64,000 nucleotides of DNA from Nocardioides dokdonensis FR1436. GTDB taxonomy: Bacteria; Actinomycetota; Actinomycetes; Propionibacteriales; Nocardioidaceae. Positions within the stretch are counted from its first letter, which is position 1, and every line of letters starts with the position of its first letter. The stretch covers positions 1,116,001 to 1,180,000 of the forward strand of contig NZ_CP015079.1 in assembly GCF_001653335.1 (NCBI RefSeq). The letters are read 5' to 3'. This document shows, piece after piece, positions 24,391 to 33,100 of this stretch. The position numbers were made by a program, and so were the translations under genes. The notes under the pieces were generated by a model, which worked only from the letters and a program-made list of their open reading frames with translations, searched no databases and was not told the DNA's origin.

Positions 24391-25650
24391 CTAGGTTCGT
24401 CGGTGGAACCGGACCTCGTTGTCGGGGCCGACATCGACGTCGTAGTCGGGGTCGTGGATGCGGCGGTGGTGGAAGGGGCAGAGCAGCCGACCGTTGACCA
24501 GGTCGGTGCGCCCGTCCGGGGACCAGGGCCGGTCGTGGTGGGCGTGGCACATCGCCGGTGGTGCCTCACAGTCGACAGCGGTGCAGCCCCGGTCGCGCAC
24601 GAGCAGCGCGAGGCGTTGGGCGTAGGTGAAGAACCGGCGGCTGCGGCCCACGTCGAGCGGTTGGCTCCTGCCGCCGAGCACGACGGGCACGATCCCCGCC
24701 TCGCAGGCCAGGCGGCGTGCGGTGACGGCGCTGACGCAGCCACCGGTGTCCAGCGCCGCCGTAGCGAGCCCGCCGGTGAGGCTCTCGAGCGTCATCGTGA
24801 CCACCACGGTGGCGTTCACTCCGCCCGCCTTCGGCAACGCCGCGGGGTCGAGGCGCTCGATGAGCTCCACGAACGCCTCGCCCAGCCGCACCGCCGACGG
24901 ACGACGACGAGCACCCTCGGGTGTCTCGGCACCAGTGCTAGCGCGGTGGGCGATCTGGTGCTTCGGGGCGGCGTAGGCCAGCACGACCTTCTCCAGCATC
25001 TGCCCCACCACCAGCGGCACCGTGAACGTGCCCCGGTACCGCCCGTGGCCGTCCTCGCGGATCCGGAACACCGCCGCCTTCTCCGCCTCCCGCTCCTCGC
25101 GCGCCAGCCGCTCGGCCTCCCACGCCTCGGCCACCTCCGGAGCCACGACGTCGAGGATGCGCCGACCCAGGACCTTCAACGCCTTCGCGTCGTGGATCTC
25201 GGCGTAGGCCACCAGCGCCTTCTCCGCCTGCTCCACCACCCCGGCCTCGAGGTCCTCGGGCAGCACCTCCAACGCTGCGGTGATCACCACCGCCTGCTCG
25301 GCATTGACGTCACCGCGACCCAGCGCCTCCCGCACCAGCCCGTGCCGCGCGAGCCCCTCGGCGAGGCGGACCTCGCGGAACGACTCCCGCTTGGTCGAGC
25401 GGGTCGCGTTCGCGTGCCACACCGCCAACGACGGCGACGCGTTCCGCTCCCGGACCGCGATCGTCTCGGCGTGCGCGAGCGCCCGCGAGCGCAGCTCCAC
25501 CAGCCGGGCCTCGGCCCGCGCGATCTCCACCAGCACCCGCGCGGTCACCTCCTGGCCCATCGACCAGACCGGCGCCTCGGCCACCGCATCGAGCGCCGAG
25601 TGCACCCGCGCGACCGCCCCGTCGATGGGGTGCGCGGCGAGGGTGGCCAT
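24391..25650 (-). CDS. DUF222 / HNH-endonuclease protein (419 aa)
   Basis: The N-terminal DUF222 domain covers about residues 20-300. The C-terminal HNH nuclease module is better preserved than in the paralogue at 7.3 kb: CTAVDCEAPPAMCHAHHDRPW with Cys pairs and the His-His step, then NGRLLCPFHHRRIHDPDY with Asn, Cys and His-His. The last residues are DNEVRFHRRT. The ATG at 25650 is preceded at about ten bases by a GGGAGA ribosome-binding site. No SOS box like that of the first paralogue was seen upstream. It lies between the low-GC patch and hairpin copy C, within the accessory region. Nuclease activity is plausible from residues but unproven. Confidence 0.88.
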   Translation of the reverse strand: MATLAAHPIDGAVARVHSALDAVAEAPVWSMGQEVTARVLVEIARAEARLVELRSRALAHAETIAVRERNASPSLAVWHANATRSTKRESFREVRLAEGLARHGLVREALGRGDVNAEQAVVITAALEVLPEDLEAGVVEQAEKALVAYAEIHDAKALKVLGRRILDVVAPEVAEAWEAERLAREEREAEKAAVFRIREDGHGRYRGTFTVPLVVGQMLEKVVLAYAAPKHQIAHRASTGAETPEGARRRPSAVRLGEAFVELIERLDPAALPKAGGVNATVVVTMTLESLTGGLATAALDTGGCVSAVTARRLACEAGIVPVVLGGRSQPLDVGRSRRFFTYAQRLALLVRDRGCTAVDCEAPPAMCHAHHDRPWSPDGRTDLVNGRLLCPFHHRRIHDPDYDVDVGPDNEVRFHRRT

Positions 25651-25762
25651 GAGAGAAGTCTCCCAGGGCCCACCGACAAAGAAGCAGGTCAGAAGGGGTT
25701 TTCCACAGACCCAACCAAACTTTTCTCGATCACTTCCTCAAGCACATCGGGTGGCCGGTTAA

Positions 25763-25815
25763 AGCGGTGAGTAGGCAACCGTCCGAGCGACCAGGAAGGT
25801 TGCTGGGTCACCGCT
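25763..25815. repeat. 53-bp hairpin repeat, copy C
   Basis: Arms AGCGGTGAGTAGGCAACC (25763-25780) and GGTTGCTGGGTCACCGCT (25798-25815) flank 17 bases. The complement of the right arm is identical over all 18 bases to the left arm of copy A. It lies 23 bases past the stop of the ABC permease gene, where it could also act as a terminator, and upstream of the second DUF222-HNH gene. Confidence 0.8.
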
Positions 25816-25837
25816 CCGAGTCCCGTCCGCGGCACCC

Positions 25838-28483
25838 TCACTCCAACCGCGCCACCAGCGGCAGCCGCGACCGCGCCGCCAGCCCGACCACCGCTGCAGT
25901 GAGCAGCGGCAGCCCGAGGACGACGACGCCCAGCAGCAGCCACGGCACCTCCAGGTAGTGCGACGCCTCGCCGGCCTGCGATCCGTACGGCGCAGTCAGC
26001 GGGTAGCTGATCGCGATGCCGGGCACGAGCCCCACCAGCGCCCCCAGGACCGCGCCCACCAGCCCCACCACCAGCGCGTACGCCGCCGCGACGCCGCGGC
26101 GGGTGCGGGGGCTGGCGCCCACGGCGGACAGGGTGGCGAGGTCGGGTCGGGCGTCCGAGAGCGCGAGGAAGGTCGCGGTCAGGGTGCCGCCCAGCATCAG
26201 CACCGCGCCCAGCGCACCGAGGATCAGCTGCACCACCGCGATCTCGTCGGGGGTCTCGTAGCCGTGCTCGACGTAGAAGGACGGTCCGCCCAGGGCGTTG
26301 ACGACCTCCTCTGCGTCCTGCTCCTGCGCGGCGCTCCAGGTGCCGTCGAAGACCAGCGCCGTGGTCGCCGGCTCGATGCCGAGCGCAGCCGCCGCAGGCG
26401 TCGACACGACGGCCTGCGCGTTGGCCGCGCCGCGGGTGACCGGCAGCGTGAGCGCTGGCACCGTCGTGCGCACCCGGTCCACCCTCCGGCCGCGCTGGTC
26501 GTACACCGTGGCGAGCATCCGGACCTCGGTGAGGTTCGCGCCGCTGTCGCTGAGCACCACCACGCCGCCGGCGGCCAGGACCTCCCGGGCCCGGCCGCGG
26601 TCGGCGTCGGAGAGCTCGTCGAGGCCGGTGAGGGTGGCGGGCAGGTCGCCGTCCGAGACCGGAAAGGAGCCGCCTGGCCCCTCCGCCCAGGACCACAGCA
26701 CCGGCTCGCCCTGGCCCTCACCCTGCCGCTCACCACGGGCGCCGCGGAGCTCGACGTAGCGATCGACCCCGTCGCCGTCCCCGGCGATGCCCTGCACCCG
26801 TCGCACGTCGGCGCCGGGGAGCTCGCGGGCGAGCACCTGCTCGACGCTCGCCCAGTCCACGCGCCGGCCGTAGCCGGTCACGAAACCGTCGCCCTCGGAC
26901 AGCTGCGCCTGGTAGGTCGCGGCGTTCTGGGCCTCGTCGCTGGTGATGGCGATGCCCAGCGCGACCACGCCGGCTACGGTCGCGGCCACGGCCGCCACCG
27001 CCGGCACCGTGCGGGTGCGGTGCCGGGCGGCGTCGCGAGCCGCGAACCGCAGCGTCAGCGGCAGCCGCCGGGCGAGCCGGGCGACGCCGACGACGACCAC
27101 CGGGACCACCAGGACCATGCCGAGCACGGCCAGGATCGCCGAGCCGGCGATGAAGATCTCGCCGCTCGAGCGCCCGAGGGCGCCGTACGCCGAGCCCGCC
27201 ACGCCGGCCGCGAGCAGCACGAGGCCGAGCAGCGGGGACCGCCGCGACGCCCGGGTGTCACCCCGCCGGCCGCCGAGGACCGCGACGACGTCCTGGCGCG
27301 CGGCGGTGAACGCCGGGACGGCGGCCGCCAGCAGCGCGCTGACGAGACCGAACACGCCCACCCCGAGCAGGTGCAGCCAGGTGACGTCGAAGGGGCCGAA
27401 GGGGCTGTCGCTGAAGGACTGGAAGAGCGGCATCAGCAGCCGAGCCCCCACGAGGCCGAGCCCGATCCCGACCAGGGCGCCGAGGAGCCCGAGGACGACC
27501 CCGGCACCGAGCACCACGCGGCGCGCGTCGCGGGGCGACCCGCCCGCGGCGGCGATGAGGGCGAGCGTGCGCGTCTGGCGCCGCGCACCGACCGCGAACG
27601 CGGGTCCCGCGAGGAGGACCACCTCGATCAGCACCATCACCACGACCAGCGCGAGCACGGTGAGCGCGGCGTCGTCGATCCCGCCGACCATCATCTGCGC
27701 CTCGGGCGCGAGCTCGTCGGCGCTGGGAGGATCGGCCAGCACGGCCCGGGAGAGCACCGTGACGCCCAGGCCGTTGAGCTCGCGCACCTGCGACCAGGTG
27801 ACCGGGTCGCCCCCCACCAGGTAGGTCCGCTGGCCGTAGTGCGGCACGTCGAGGGAGCCGATCTCCCCGAAGACCCAGGGCTGGGACCGCGAGCTGGTCG
27901 ACTCGGCGCTGCCCACGATGGCGCGGGTGCTGCCGTCGGCGAGCTCGAGGACCCCGCCGACCTCCGGCCCGCGCTCGAGCAGGGCGGCGTTGGCGACGAC
28001 CTCGTCGCTGCCGCGCGGCCACCGGCCCGCGCTCAGCTCGGCCAGGCCCTGGGCCAGCGGGTCGTCCAGGTCGACCTGGACGACCTGGGCGTCCGCGACG
28101 CCCACGTCGGTGACGAACGCGGTGGCGCCGTAGCGCAGCTCGATCGCAGGCAGGTCCTCGGCGAGCGCTGCGCGCACGTCGTCGAGCGTGGCACCGTCCG
28201 GGCCCACGTCGTCGCCCTGCTGGAACGAGGCGACGTCGGGGTCGGCCACCTGCGCCACCTCGGCCGCGGTCCCGAGCTGCACCCGCGCCTGGGCCGCACC
28301 GACCCGGCGCTCGATGCCCTCGGCCCCGTCCAGCGAGGCGGTGCTGTAGACGGTGGCGGCGATCGAGACGGCCAGCACCGGCAGGGCGATCATCACCAGG
28401 ACGAGGAGGCTGCGACCGCGTGCCCGCCGGGCGTCGCGCCAGGCGATGCGCAGCGGCAGCCGCCACCCGCGCAACCTGCTCAT
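25838..28483 (-). CDS. ABC transporter permease with two FtsX domains (881 aa)
   Basis: MacB/FtsX-type permease: N-terminal helix LLVLVMIALPVLAVSIAATVY, a large extracytoplasmic region (residues about 50-250), a three-helix FtsX block around ALTVLALVVVMVLIEVVLLAGPAFAVGARRQTRTLALIAAAGG, then further helices, a second periplasmic region and a second FtsX block with LILGALGAVLMLGGTLTATFLALSDARPDLATLSAVGASP near residue 750. Such proteins with a cytoplasmic ATPase couple ATP use to lipoprotein, peptide or drug export rather than import. The ATG overlaps the stop of the ATPase gene as ATGA (28480-28483). Controlled with the ATPase by the upstream PadR. Confidence 0.9.
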   Translation of the reverse strand: MSRLRGWRLPLRIAWRDARRARGRSLLVLVMIALPVLAVSIAATVYSTASLDGAEGIERRVGAAQARVQLGTAAEVAQVADPDVASFQQGDDVGPDGATLDDVRAALAEDLPAIELRYGATAFVTDVGVADAQVVQVDLDDPLAQGLAELSAGRWPRGSDEVVANAALLERGPEVGGVLELADGSTRAIVGSAESTSSRSQPWVFGEIGSLDVPHYGQRTYLVGGDPVTWSQVRELNGLGVTVLSRAVLADPPSADELAPEAQMMVGGIDDAALTVLALVVVMVLIEVVLLAGPAFAVGARRQTRTLALIAAAGGSPRDARRVVLGAGVVLGLLGALVGIGLGLVGARLLMPLFQSFSDSPFGPFDVTWLHLLGVGVFGLVSALLAAAVPAFTAARQDVVAVLGGRRGDTRASRRSPLLGLVLLAAGVAGSAYGALGRSSGEIFIAGSAILAVLGMVLVVPVVVVGVARLARRLPLTLRFAARDAARHRTRTVPAVAAVAATVAGVVALGIAITSDEAQNAATYQAQLSEGDGFVTGYGRRVDWASVEQVLARELPGADVRRVQGIAGDGDGVDRYVELRGARGERQGEGQGEPVLWSWAEGPGGSFPVSDGDLPATLTGLDELSDADRGRAREVLAAGGVVVLSDSGANLTEVRMLATVYDQRGRRVDRVRTTVPALTLPVTRGAANAQAVVSTPAAAALGIEPATTALVFDGTWSAAQEQDAEEVVNALGGPSFYVEHGYETPDEIAVVQLILGALGAVLMLGGTLTATFLALSDARPDLATLSAVGASPRTRRGVAAAYALVVGLVGAVLGALVGLVPGIAISYPLTAPYGSQAGEASHYLEVPWLLLGVVVLGLPLLTAAVVGLAARSRLPLVARLE

Positions 28484-29211
28484 CGGGTCTCGCTGGGCTC
28501 GAGCAGGGCCTCGACCGGCTCGCTGCCGGACTCGTCGACGACCACGCCGTCGCGCAGGAAGACGACGCGGTCGGCCCAGGCGGCGTGCCGGGCCTCGTGG
28601 GTGACCAGGACGCCAGCCGCGCCGGCGTCGCAGCGGGCGCGGAGCAGCCGCAGCACCTCCTCGCCGGTCTCGCTGTCCAGGGCTCCGGTGGGCTCGTCGG
28701 CCAGGATCAGCCGCCGCTCCCCCACGATGGCGCGGGCGATGGCCACCCGCTGCTGCTGGCCACCCGACATGTCGTCGGGGAAGCGCTCCGCGAGGTCGAC
28801 GATGCCGACCTCCTCCAGCGCCCGCAGCGCCGCCTTGCGGGCGGCACCGGTGCGCTCGCCGTCGAGCTCGCGGGGCAGCGCGACGTTCTCGACGGCGGTC
28901 AGGGCGGGGATCAGGTTGAAGCCCTGGAAGACGTAGCCGATGGAGGTACGCCGCATCCGGGCCCGCTCGGCCTGCGACAGCGCGACCAGGTCGGTGCCCT
29001 CCACCTCGACCCGGCCCCCGGTGGGCTGGTCGAGCCCGCCCGCGATCGTGAGGAGGGTCGACTTGCCGGAGCCACTGGGGCCCATCACCGCCACCAGCTC
29101 GCCGGCGTGCGCCGAGAAGGAGACCCCGCGCAGCGCCTCCACCCGGGTGGCGCCCTCACCGTGCACCCGGGTGACGCCCGTCAGTCGCAGCACGGCGCCG
29201 CCGGCGTTCAT
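28480..29211 (-). CDS. ABC transporter ATP-binding protein, MacB/LolD type (243 aa)
   Basis: All ATPase motifs are present: Walker A GPSGSGKST near residue 45, Q-loop YVFQGFNLIPALT, signature MSGGQQQRVAIARAI near 145, Walker B RLILADEPTGALDS and H-loop VTHEARHA. The LTGVTRVHG and VEVEGTDLVALS segments fit the LolD/MacB branch that pairs with FtsX permeases. Starts at ATG 29211, which overlaps the TGA of the 47-codon gene (A29211-A29208), and ends in an ATGA overlap with the permease. Confidence 0.93.
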   Translation of the reverse strand: MNAGGAVLRLTGVTRVHGEGATRVEALRGVSFSAHAGELVAVMGPSGSGKSTLLTIAGGLDQPTGGRVEVEGTDLVALSQAERARMRRTSIGYVFQGFNLIPALTAVENVALPRELDGERTGAARKAALRALEEVGIVDLAERFPDDMSGGQQQRVAIARAIVGERRLILADEPTGALDSETGEEVLRLLRARCDAGAAGVLVTHEARHAAWADRVVFLRDGVVVDESGSEPVEALLEPSETR

Positions 29212-29351
29212 CGGGCCGACTCCTGCGTGGTCTCGCGGCGGGCGCGGGTGGCGGACACGGCCTCGCGCAGCCGGTCGGCCGACTGGACCAGCCAGCGCTG
29301 CTCCTCGCGGCGCAGACGGGCCGCCTGGGCGACCTGCAGCTCGCGGCTCAT
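29208..29351 (-). CDS. Small basic, helical ORF (47 aa) inside the PadR-ABC operon
   Basis: An uninterrupted 47-codon frame starts at ATG 29351 and stops at TGA 29210-29208. Both ends overlap neighbours by four bases (ATGA with padR at 29348-29351 and ATGA with the ATPase at 29208-29211), so without it the padR-ATPase gap would be unusually long for this operon. The peptide is a single predicted amphipathic helix rich in Arg, Glu, Gln and Ala (ELQVAQAARLRREEQRWLVQ at about residues 4-23). There is no membrane segment. It may be a small accessory or regulator of the exporter. Family unknown. Confidence 0.7.
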   Translation of the reverse strand: MSRELQVAQAARLRREEQRWLVQSADRLREAVSATRARRETTQESAR

Positions 29352-29935
29352 CGCCCGGCCTCCTGCTCGACGTCGGCATCGCTCGGGCGCCCGGACGGCG
29401 CCGGGGTCTGCAGGGCAGCGCGGCGTACGCGGGCCTCGCAGTGGTCGAGCCAGCGGATCTCGGCCTCGGCGGCGAAGACCAGCGAGTCGAGCACCAGGCT
29501 CCAGGCGAGGTCGGCGCGGCCGGTCGCCGCGTCCGCGCGCCGCTTGAGGCGGGTGTAGTCCTGCAGCGCGCCCATGGTGGCGCTGCGCTGCTGCTGGATG
29601 AGGGTGCCGACGTCGACGCCGGGCACCGTGACGGCCAGGGCGAGCTTGATCGCCAGCTCGTCACGCGGCGGCTGGGTGCGCTCGACGGGCGTGGTGAACC
29701 AGGCGGCGACCTCGTCGTGACCGGCGGCGGTGAGCCGCCAGATCTCGTGGCCCTCGTCGTCGGCGCCGGCGGGCTCCACGAGACCGTCACGCTCGAGGCG
29801 GGTCAGGGTCGTGTAGACCTGCCCGACGTTGAGCGGCCAGGCCGACCCGGTGCGCGACTCGAACTCCGTGCGGAGCTGGTAGCCGTACATCGGCTCCTGC
29901 TCCAGCAGCGCCAGCAGCGCCTGCTTGACCGACAT
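29348..29935 (-). CDS. PadR family transcriptional regulator (195 aa)
   Basis: N-terminal PadR winged helix: MSVKQALLALLEQEPMYGYQLRTEFESRTGSAWPLNVGQVYTTLTRLERDGLVEP at residues 1-55, followed by the wing with EIWRLTAAG. The C-terminal part is the PadR/Vir helical dimerisation domain. I take the ATG at 29935, the usual PadR start; the frame remains open upstream through the operator. It heads the operon padR, 47-aa gene, ATPase, FtsX permease, so it probably represses the exporter until an inducer binds. The operator lies 45-79 bases upstream. Confidence 0.9.
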   Translation of the reverse strand: MSVKQALLALLEQEPMYGYQLRTEFESRTGSAWPLNVGQVYTTLTRLERDGLVEPAGADDEGHEIWRLTAAGHDEVAAWFTTPVERTQPPRDELAIKLALAVTVPGVDVGTLIQQQRSATMGALQDYTRLKRRADAATGRADLAWSLVLDSLVFAAEAEIRWLDHCEARVRRAALQTPAPSGRPSDADVEQEAGR

Positions 29936-29979
29936 CTCGTGCTCCCACCCGTCGCGGGCACTCGGGCCCTCGGACTGCG

Positions 29980-30014
29980 TACCGGGTATGTATACCACGT
30001 ATGCATACCCGGTA
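29980..30014. promoter_or_regulatory. PadR operator: nested palindromes upstream of the exporter operon
   Basis: TACCGGGTATG (29980-29990) and CATACCCGGTA (30004-30014) are perfect 11-base inverted arms with a 13-base spacer. Inside lie GGTAT-GT-ATACC (29984-29995) and the perfect palindrome GTATGCATAC (29999-30008). Two adjacent GTAT..ATAC boxes are the form expected for PadR dimers. Confidence 0.7.
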
Positions 30015-30041
30015 TCCAGCCTCACTCCGACCGACGCAGAA

Positions 30042-30069
30042 CGGCCGCCCCGGTGTCCCGGGGCGGCCG
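30042..30069 (-). terminator. Strong GC hairpin, terminator of the subtilase gene
   Basis: CGGCCGCCCCGG (30042-30053) pairs perfectly with CCGGGGCGGCCG (30058-30069) around a four-base loop. It lies 46 bases beyond the subtilase stop on the minus strand. No U-tract follows, as usual in high-GC actinobacteria. Confidence 0.65.
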
Positions 30070-30078
30070 CTCGCGCGT

Positions 30079-30117
30079 GCTGGTGTGGTGCTGGTGCTGG
30101 TGCTGGTGCTGGTGCTA
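30079..30117. repeat. Hexanucleotide tandem repeat (CTGGTG) abutting the subtilase stop
   Basis: About six near-exact copies of a CTGGTG unit (GGTGCTGGTGCTGGTG pattern) run from 30079 into the stop codon of the subtilase (30115-30117 read as TAG on the minus strand). One copy is shortened to TGGTG. Between the repeat and the terminator hairpin there are about ten bases. Confidence 0.75.
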
Positions 30118-33100
30118 CTCGGTGACGACCGAGAGCACGGTCGGGGCCAGCGCCCCCTCGTAGGTCAGCAGGCCGAGGTACTCCGCGTCCGCCTCCAGGC
30201 CGGTCCAGCTCACGTCGAACGTGGTGGGCTGCTGGGCCTGGGTCGGGACCGGGTTCGGGTCGACGGTGAGGTCACCGAGGTCCGGACCGGCACCGACGAG
30301 GAAGGTGTCGAAGTCGTAGGCCATCGGGCTGCCCTCCGAGCCGGCGGCGTAGCCGTCGATCTCGAAGAAGTACGCCCCGGCCTCGGGGGCCAGCACGTCG
30401 ACCCGCTCGTCGGCCGAACCGGTCGCGGACTGGCCGGCGTAGGCGTAGATCGTGGCCGGGTCGCACGAGTCGGCGGCGTAGACGAAGAGGTCCAGGTCGC
30501 TGCTGTCGTCGGCCACGTCGAGGTCGAAGCGCGCCAGGTCGACGCCCTCCGGGATCTCCACGCAGTCCGAGAGCACGGACCTGCCCTCCGCGACCGAGCC
30601 GTCGGCCGAGATGCCCTGGGCCAGACCGGCGGTGCCGATGGCCAGCTCACCGCTGCTGGACGGGGTGATCTCGACCGTGGTCGAGCCGTCGGTGCCGGTG
30701 CCCTCGACGGACAGCGGCGCCTTGACCGAGACCGGGCGCAGGGCGACCGGCAGGCGCATCTTGGTCGGGCCGGACAGCTTCACCACGCCCTGGGCGAACT
30801 CGCCCAGGGGCGCGTCGGTGCGGGTGAAGTCGATGGTGAGGTCCTCGATGTCGCCCTTGCGCTTGGCGGTGACGGTCGCAGGGTGGGTGGCCTTGAAGCC
30901 GGGCACCTTGACCTTGACCTTCCAGGTGCCGGTGCGGGTGGCGACCATGGTGCGGGTGAACGAGGCGGTGCCGGCGACCTGGCCCTGGGCCATCGAGGGC
31001 AGGTTGACCTCGGTGGCGGCGAGCGCGGGGACGCCGGTGTCGAGACCCTGACCGGTCAGGAAGCCGCGCCACTCACGAGCACCGGAGCCGATGAGCCAGC
31101 CCGGGTCGAAGAACTTCTTGGGGTTCACGATGCCGGCGCCCTGGGCGTGCGCGTCGTTCGAGGCGTTGCCCTCGGCCGTGCGGGTGCGGTTGGCGGTGGT
31201 CATCATCGCCGACTGCACGTCCTGGGGGGACCAGGCCGGGTAGGTGCCCATCAGGAACGCGCCCAGGCCCGCGATGTGCGGTGCGGCCATGGAGGTGCCG
31301 GAGTACAGGTCGTAGTCGCGATCGGAGTTCGTCGGCGGCGACACCGCGGCGAGCACGCTGGAACCGGGGGCCGCGATGTCGGGCTTGAGGATGTCGGACT
31401 CGTTCGCGACGGCCGGGCCGCGCGAGGAGAACCCGGAGACCTGCGGCAGCGGGGTGACCGTGTCGGTCTTGTTGCCCAGCAGGAACGCCGCGGTGGCGGA
31501 CTCGCCGGCCTCGTCGATGTACTCGTAGATCGCCGCGCCGGCGGTCTCGTCGACGTGGACGGTCGGGATCACGTGGAAGTCGGCGTCGAGGCTGTTGGGC
31601 GTCGGGTTGACCAGGATCATCGCGACCCCGCCGGCCCGGGCGACCTCGGCGGACTTGTCGACGCGGGCGTAGGCGCCGCGGTCGCAGACCACGACCTTGC
31701 CGGCCGCGAGGGCCGGGTCCAGGGTGCCGGCACCGCACAGGGCGGCGTCGGCGAGGTCGTCGGTGCCGGCCACGGAGACCGAGTCGACGAGCGGGGTCGA
31801 CGCGAGGCGCTCACCCGCGATCGAGGCACCCACGAGCTTGGTGCCGTCCCCGAGCTTGACGGTGTTCTCGAAGTTCACGTGCGTGGTCGAGGCCACCGTG
31901 GTCAGCCACGGGCTGTTGTGCGCCACGGTCGAGGCGTCGGGACCGCTGTTGCCGGCGGAGGCGGCGACGAAGACGCCGGCCTCGGCCGCGCCCTCGAAGG
32001 CCACCTCGACGGAGTCCACGACGGTGTCGGTGGCACCCGAGATCGAGAAGTTCAGCACGTCGACACCATCGGCGACGGCGTCGTCGATGGCACCCAGGAT
32101 CGCGTCGGTGTAGCAGCCGCCGCTGTCGGGGTCGGTGTCCTCCCAGCAGACCTTGTAGACCGCGATCCTGGCGGCCGGGGCCATGCCGGACAGCTTGCCG
32201 AACTCGCGACCCTCGACCTCGACGCCCTTGACGATGTTGCCGGCGGTGGTCGACGCGGTGTGCGAGCCGTGGCCGCCACCGTCACGCGGGGAGAGGAACT
32301 CGTCCTCGGCCATCTCCGCGGTGCCCGCGGCGATCTGGGCCTCGAAGGAGTCGGAGTAGAAGCGCGCCCCGACGACCTTGTCGTTGCACAGGGTGACCTC
32401 GAAGTCGTCGCCCGCCTCGCAGGCGCCGGTGAAGACGCCTCCGTCGAGCTTCTCCATGCGGGTGTTGCCCTCGGCGTCCATGGAGATGTCCCACTTGGTG
32501 CGGGGCTGCTCGCTGAGCGCCTTCCCGGAGAACGAGGCCGACTCGGGCCAGTAGCCCGAGTCGATGACACCGGCCACGACGCCGTCGCCGGCCTTGGGAC
32601 GCGGGCCGTGCTTGGTCCAGGCACCCTTCTTGCCGGTCATCCCGAGGGAGTCGCCGGTGTTCCAGGTGTCGAGCTCGCGGGTCTGGTTCTTCTCGACCAG
32701 CAGCACACGACGGTCGCCGGCGAGCTCGAGGGCCTGCTTGGCACTCAGGTCGGCGACGAAGCTGTTGCTGGCGATCGTGTTCGTGCTGACCGGGCGCACG
32801 CCCGCGTCACTGGCGAGCTCGCGCTGCGCGCGCTCCAGGTGGGCGCTGTAGGCGCGCACCTTGTCGGTGTCGGCGCGGAACTGGCCACCCTGGGGCGCGC
32901 GGGTGGGCGCGAGGCGCTGGGTGCCGCCGGCGTACGACGCCGCGGCGGGCTCGCGCAGGACGACGACGTAGCGCCCCGCGTCGTAGGAGGTCAGCGCGTC
33001 GGCGCCGCTCCGGGTCGGAGGGGTCGTGGAGTCGTCGGCGGCGGAGGCGGCCGGCACGGCGGCCGCGACTCCGGCCGCGAGCAGACCCGCGGAGATGAGG

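Noticed and set aside
25651..25760. SOS box upstream of the second DUF222-HNH gene
   Set aside because: No TCGAAC-N4-GTTCGA-like sequence is visible between its ATG and hairpin copy C.
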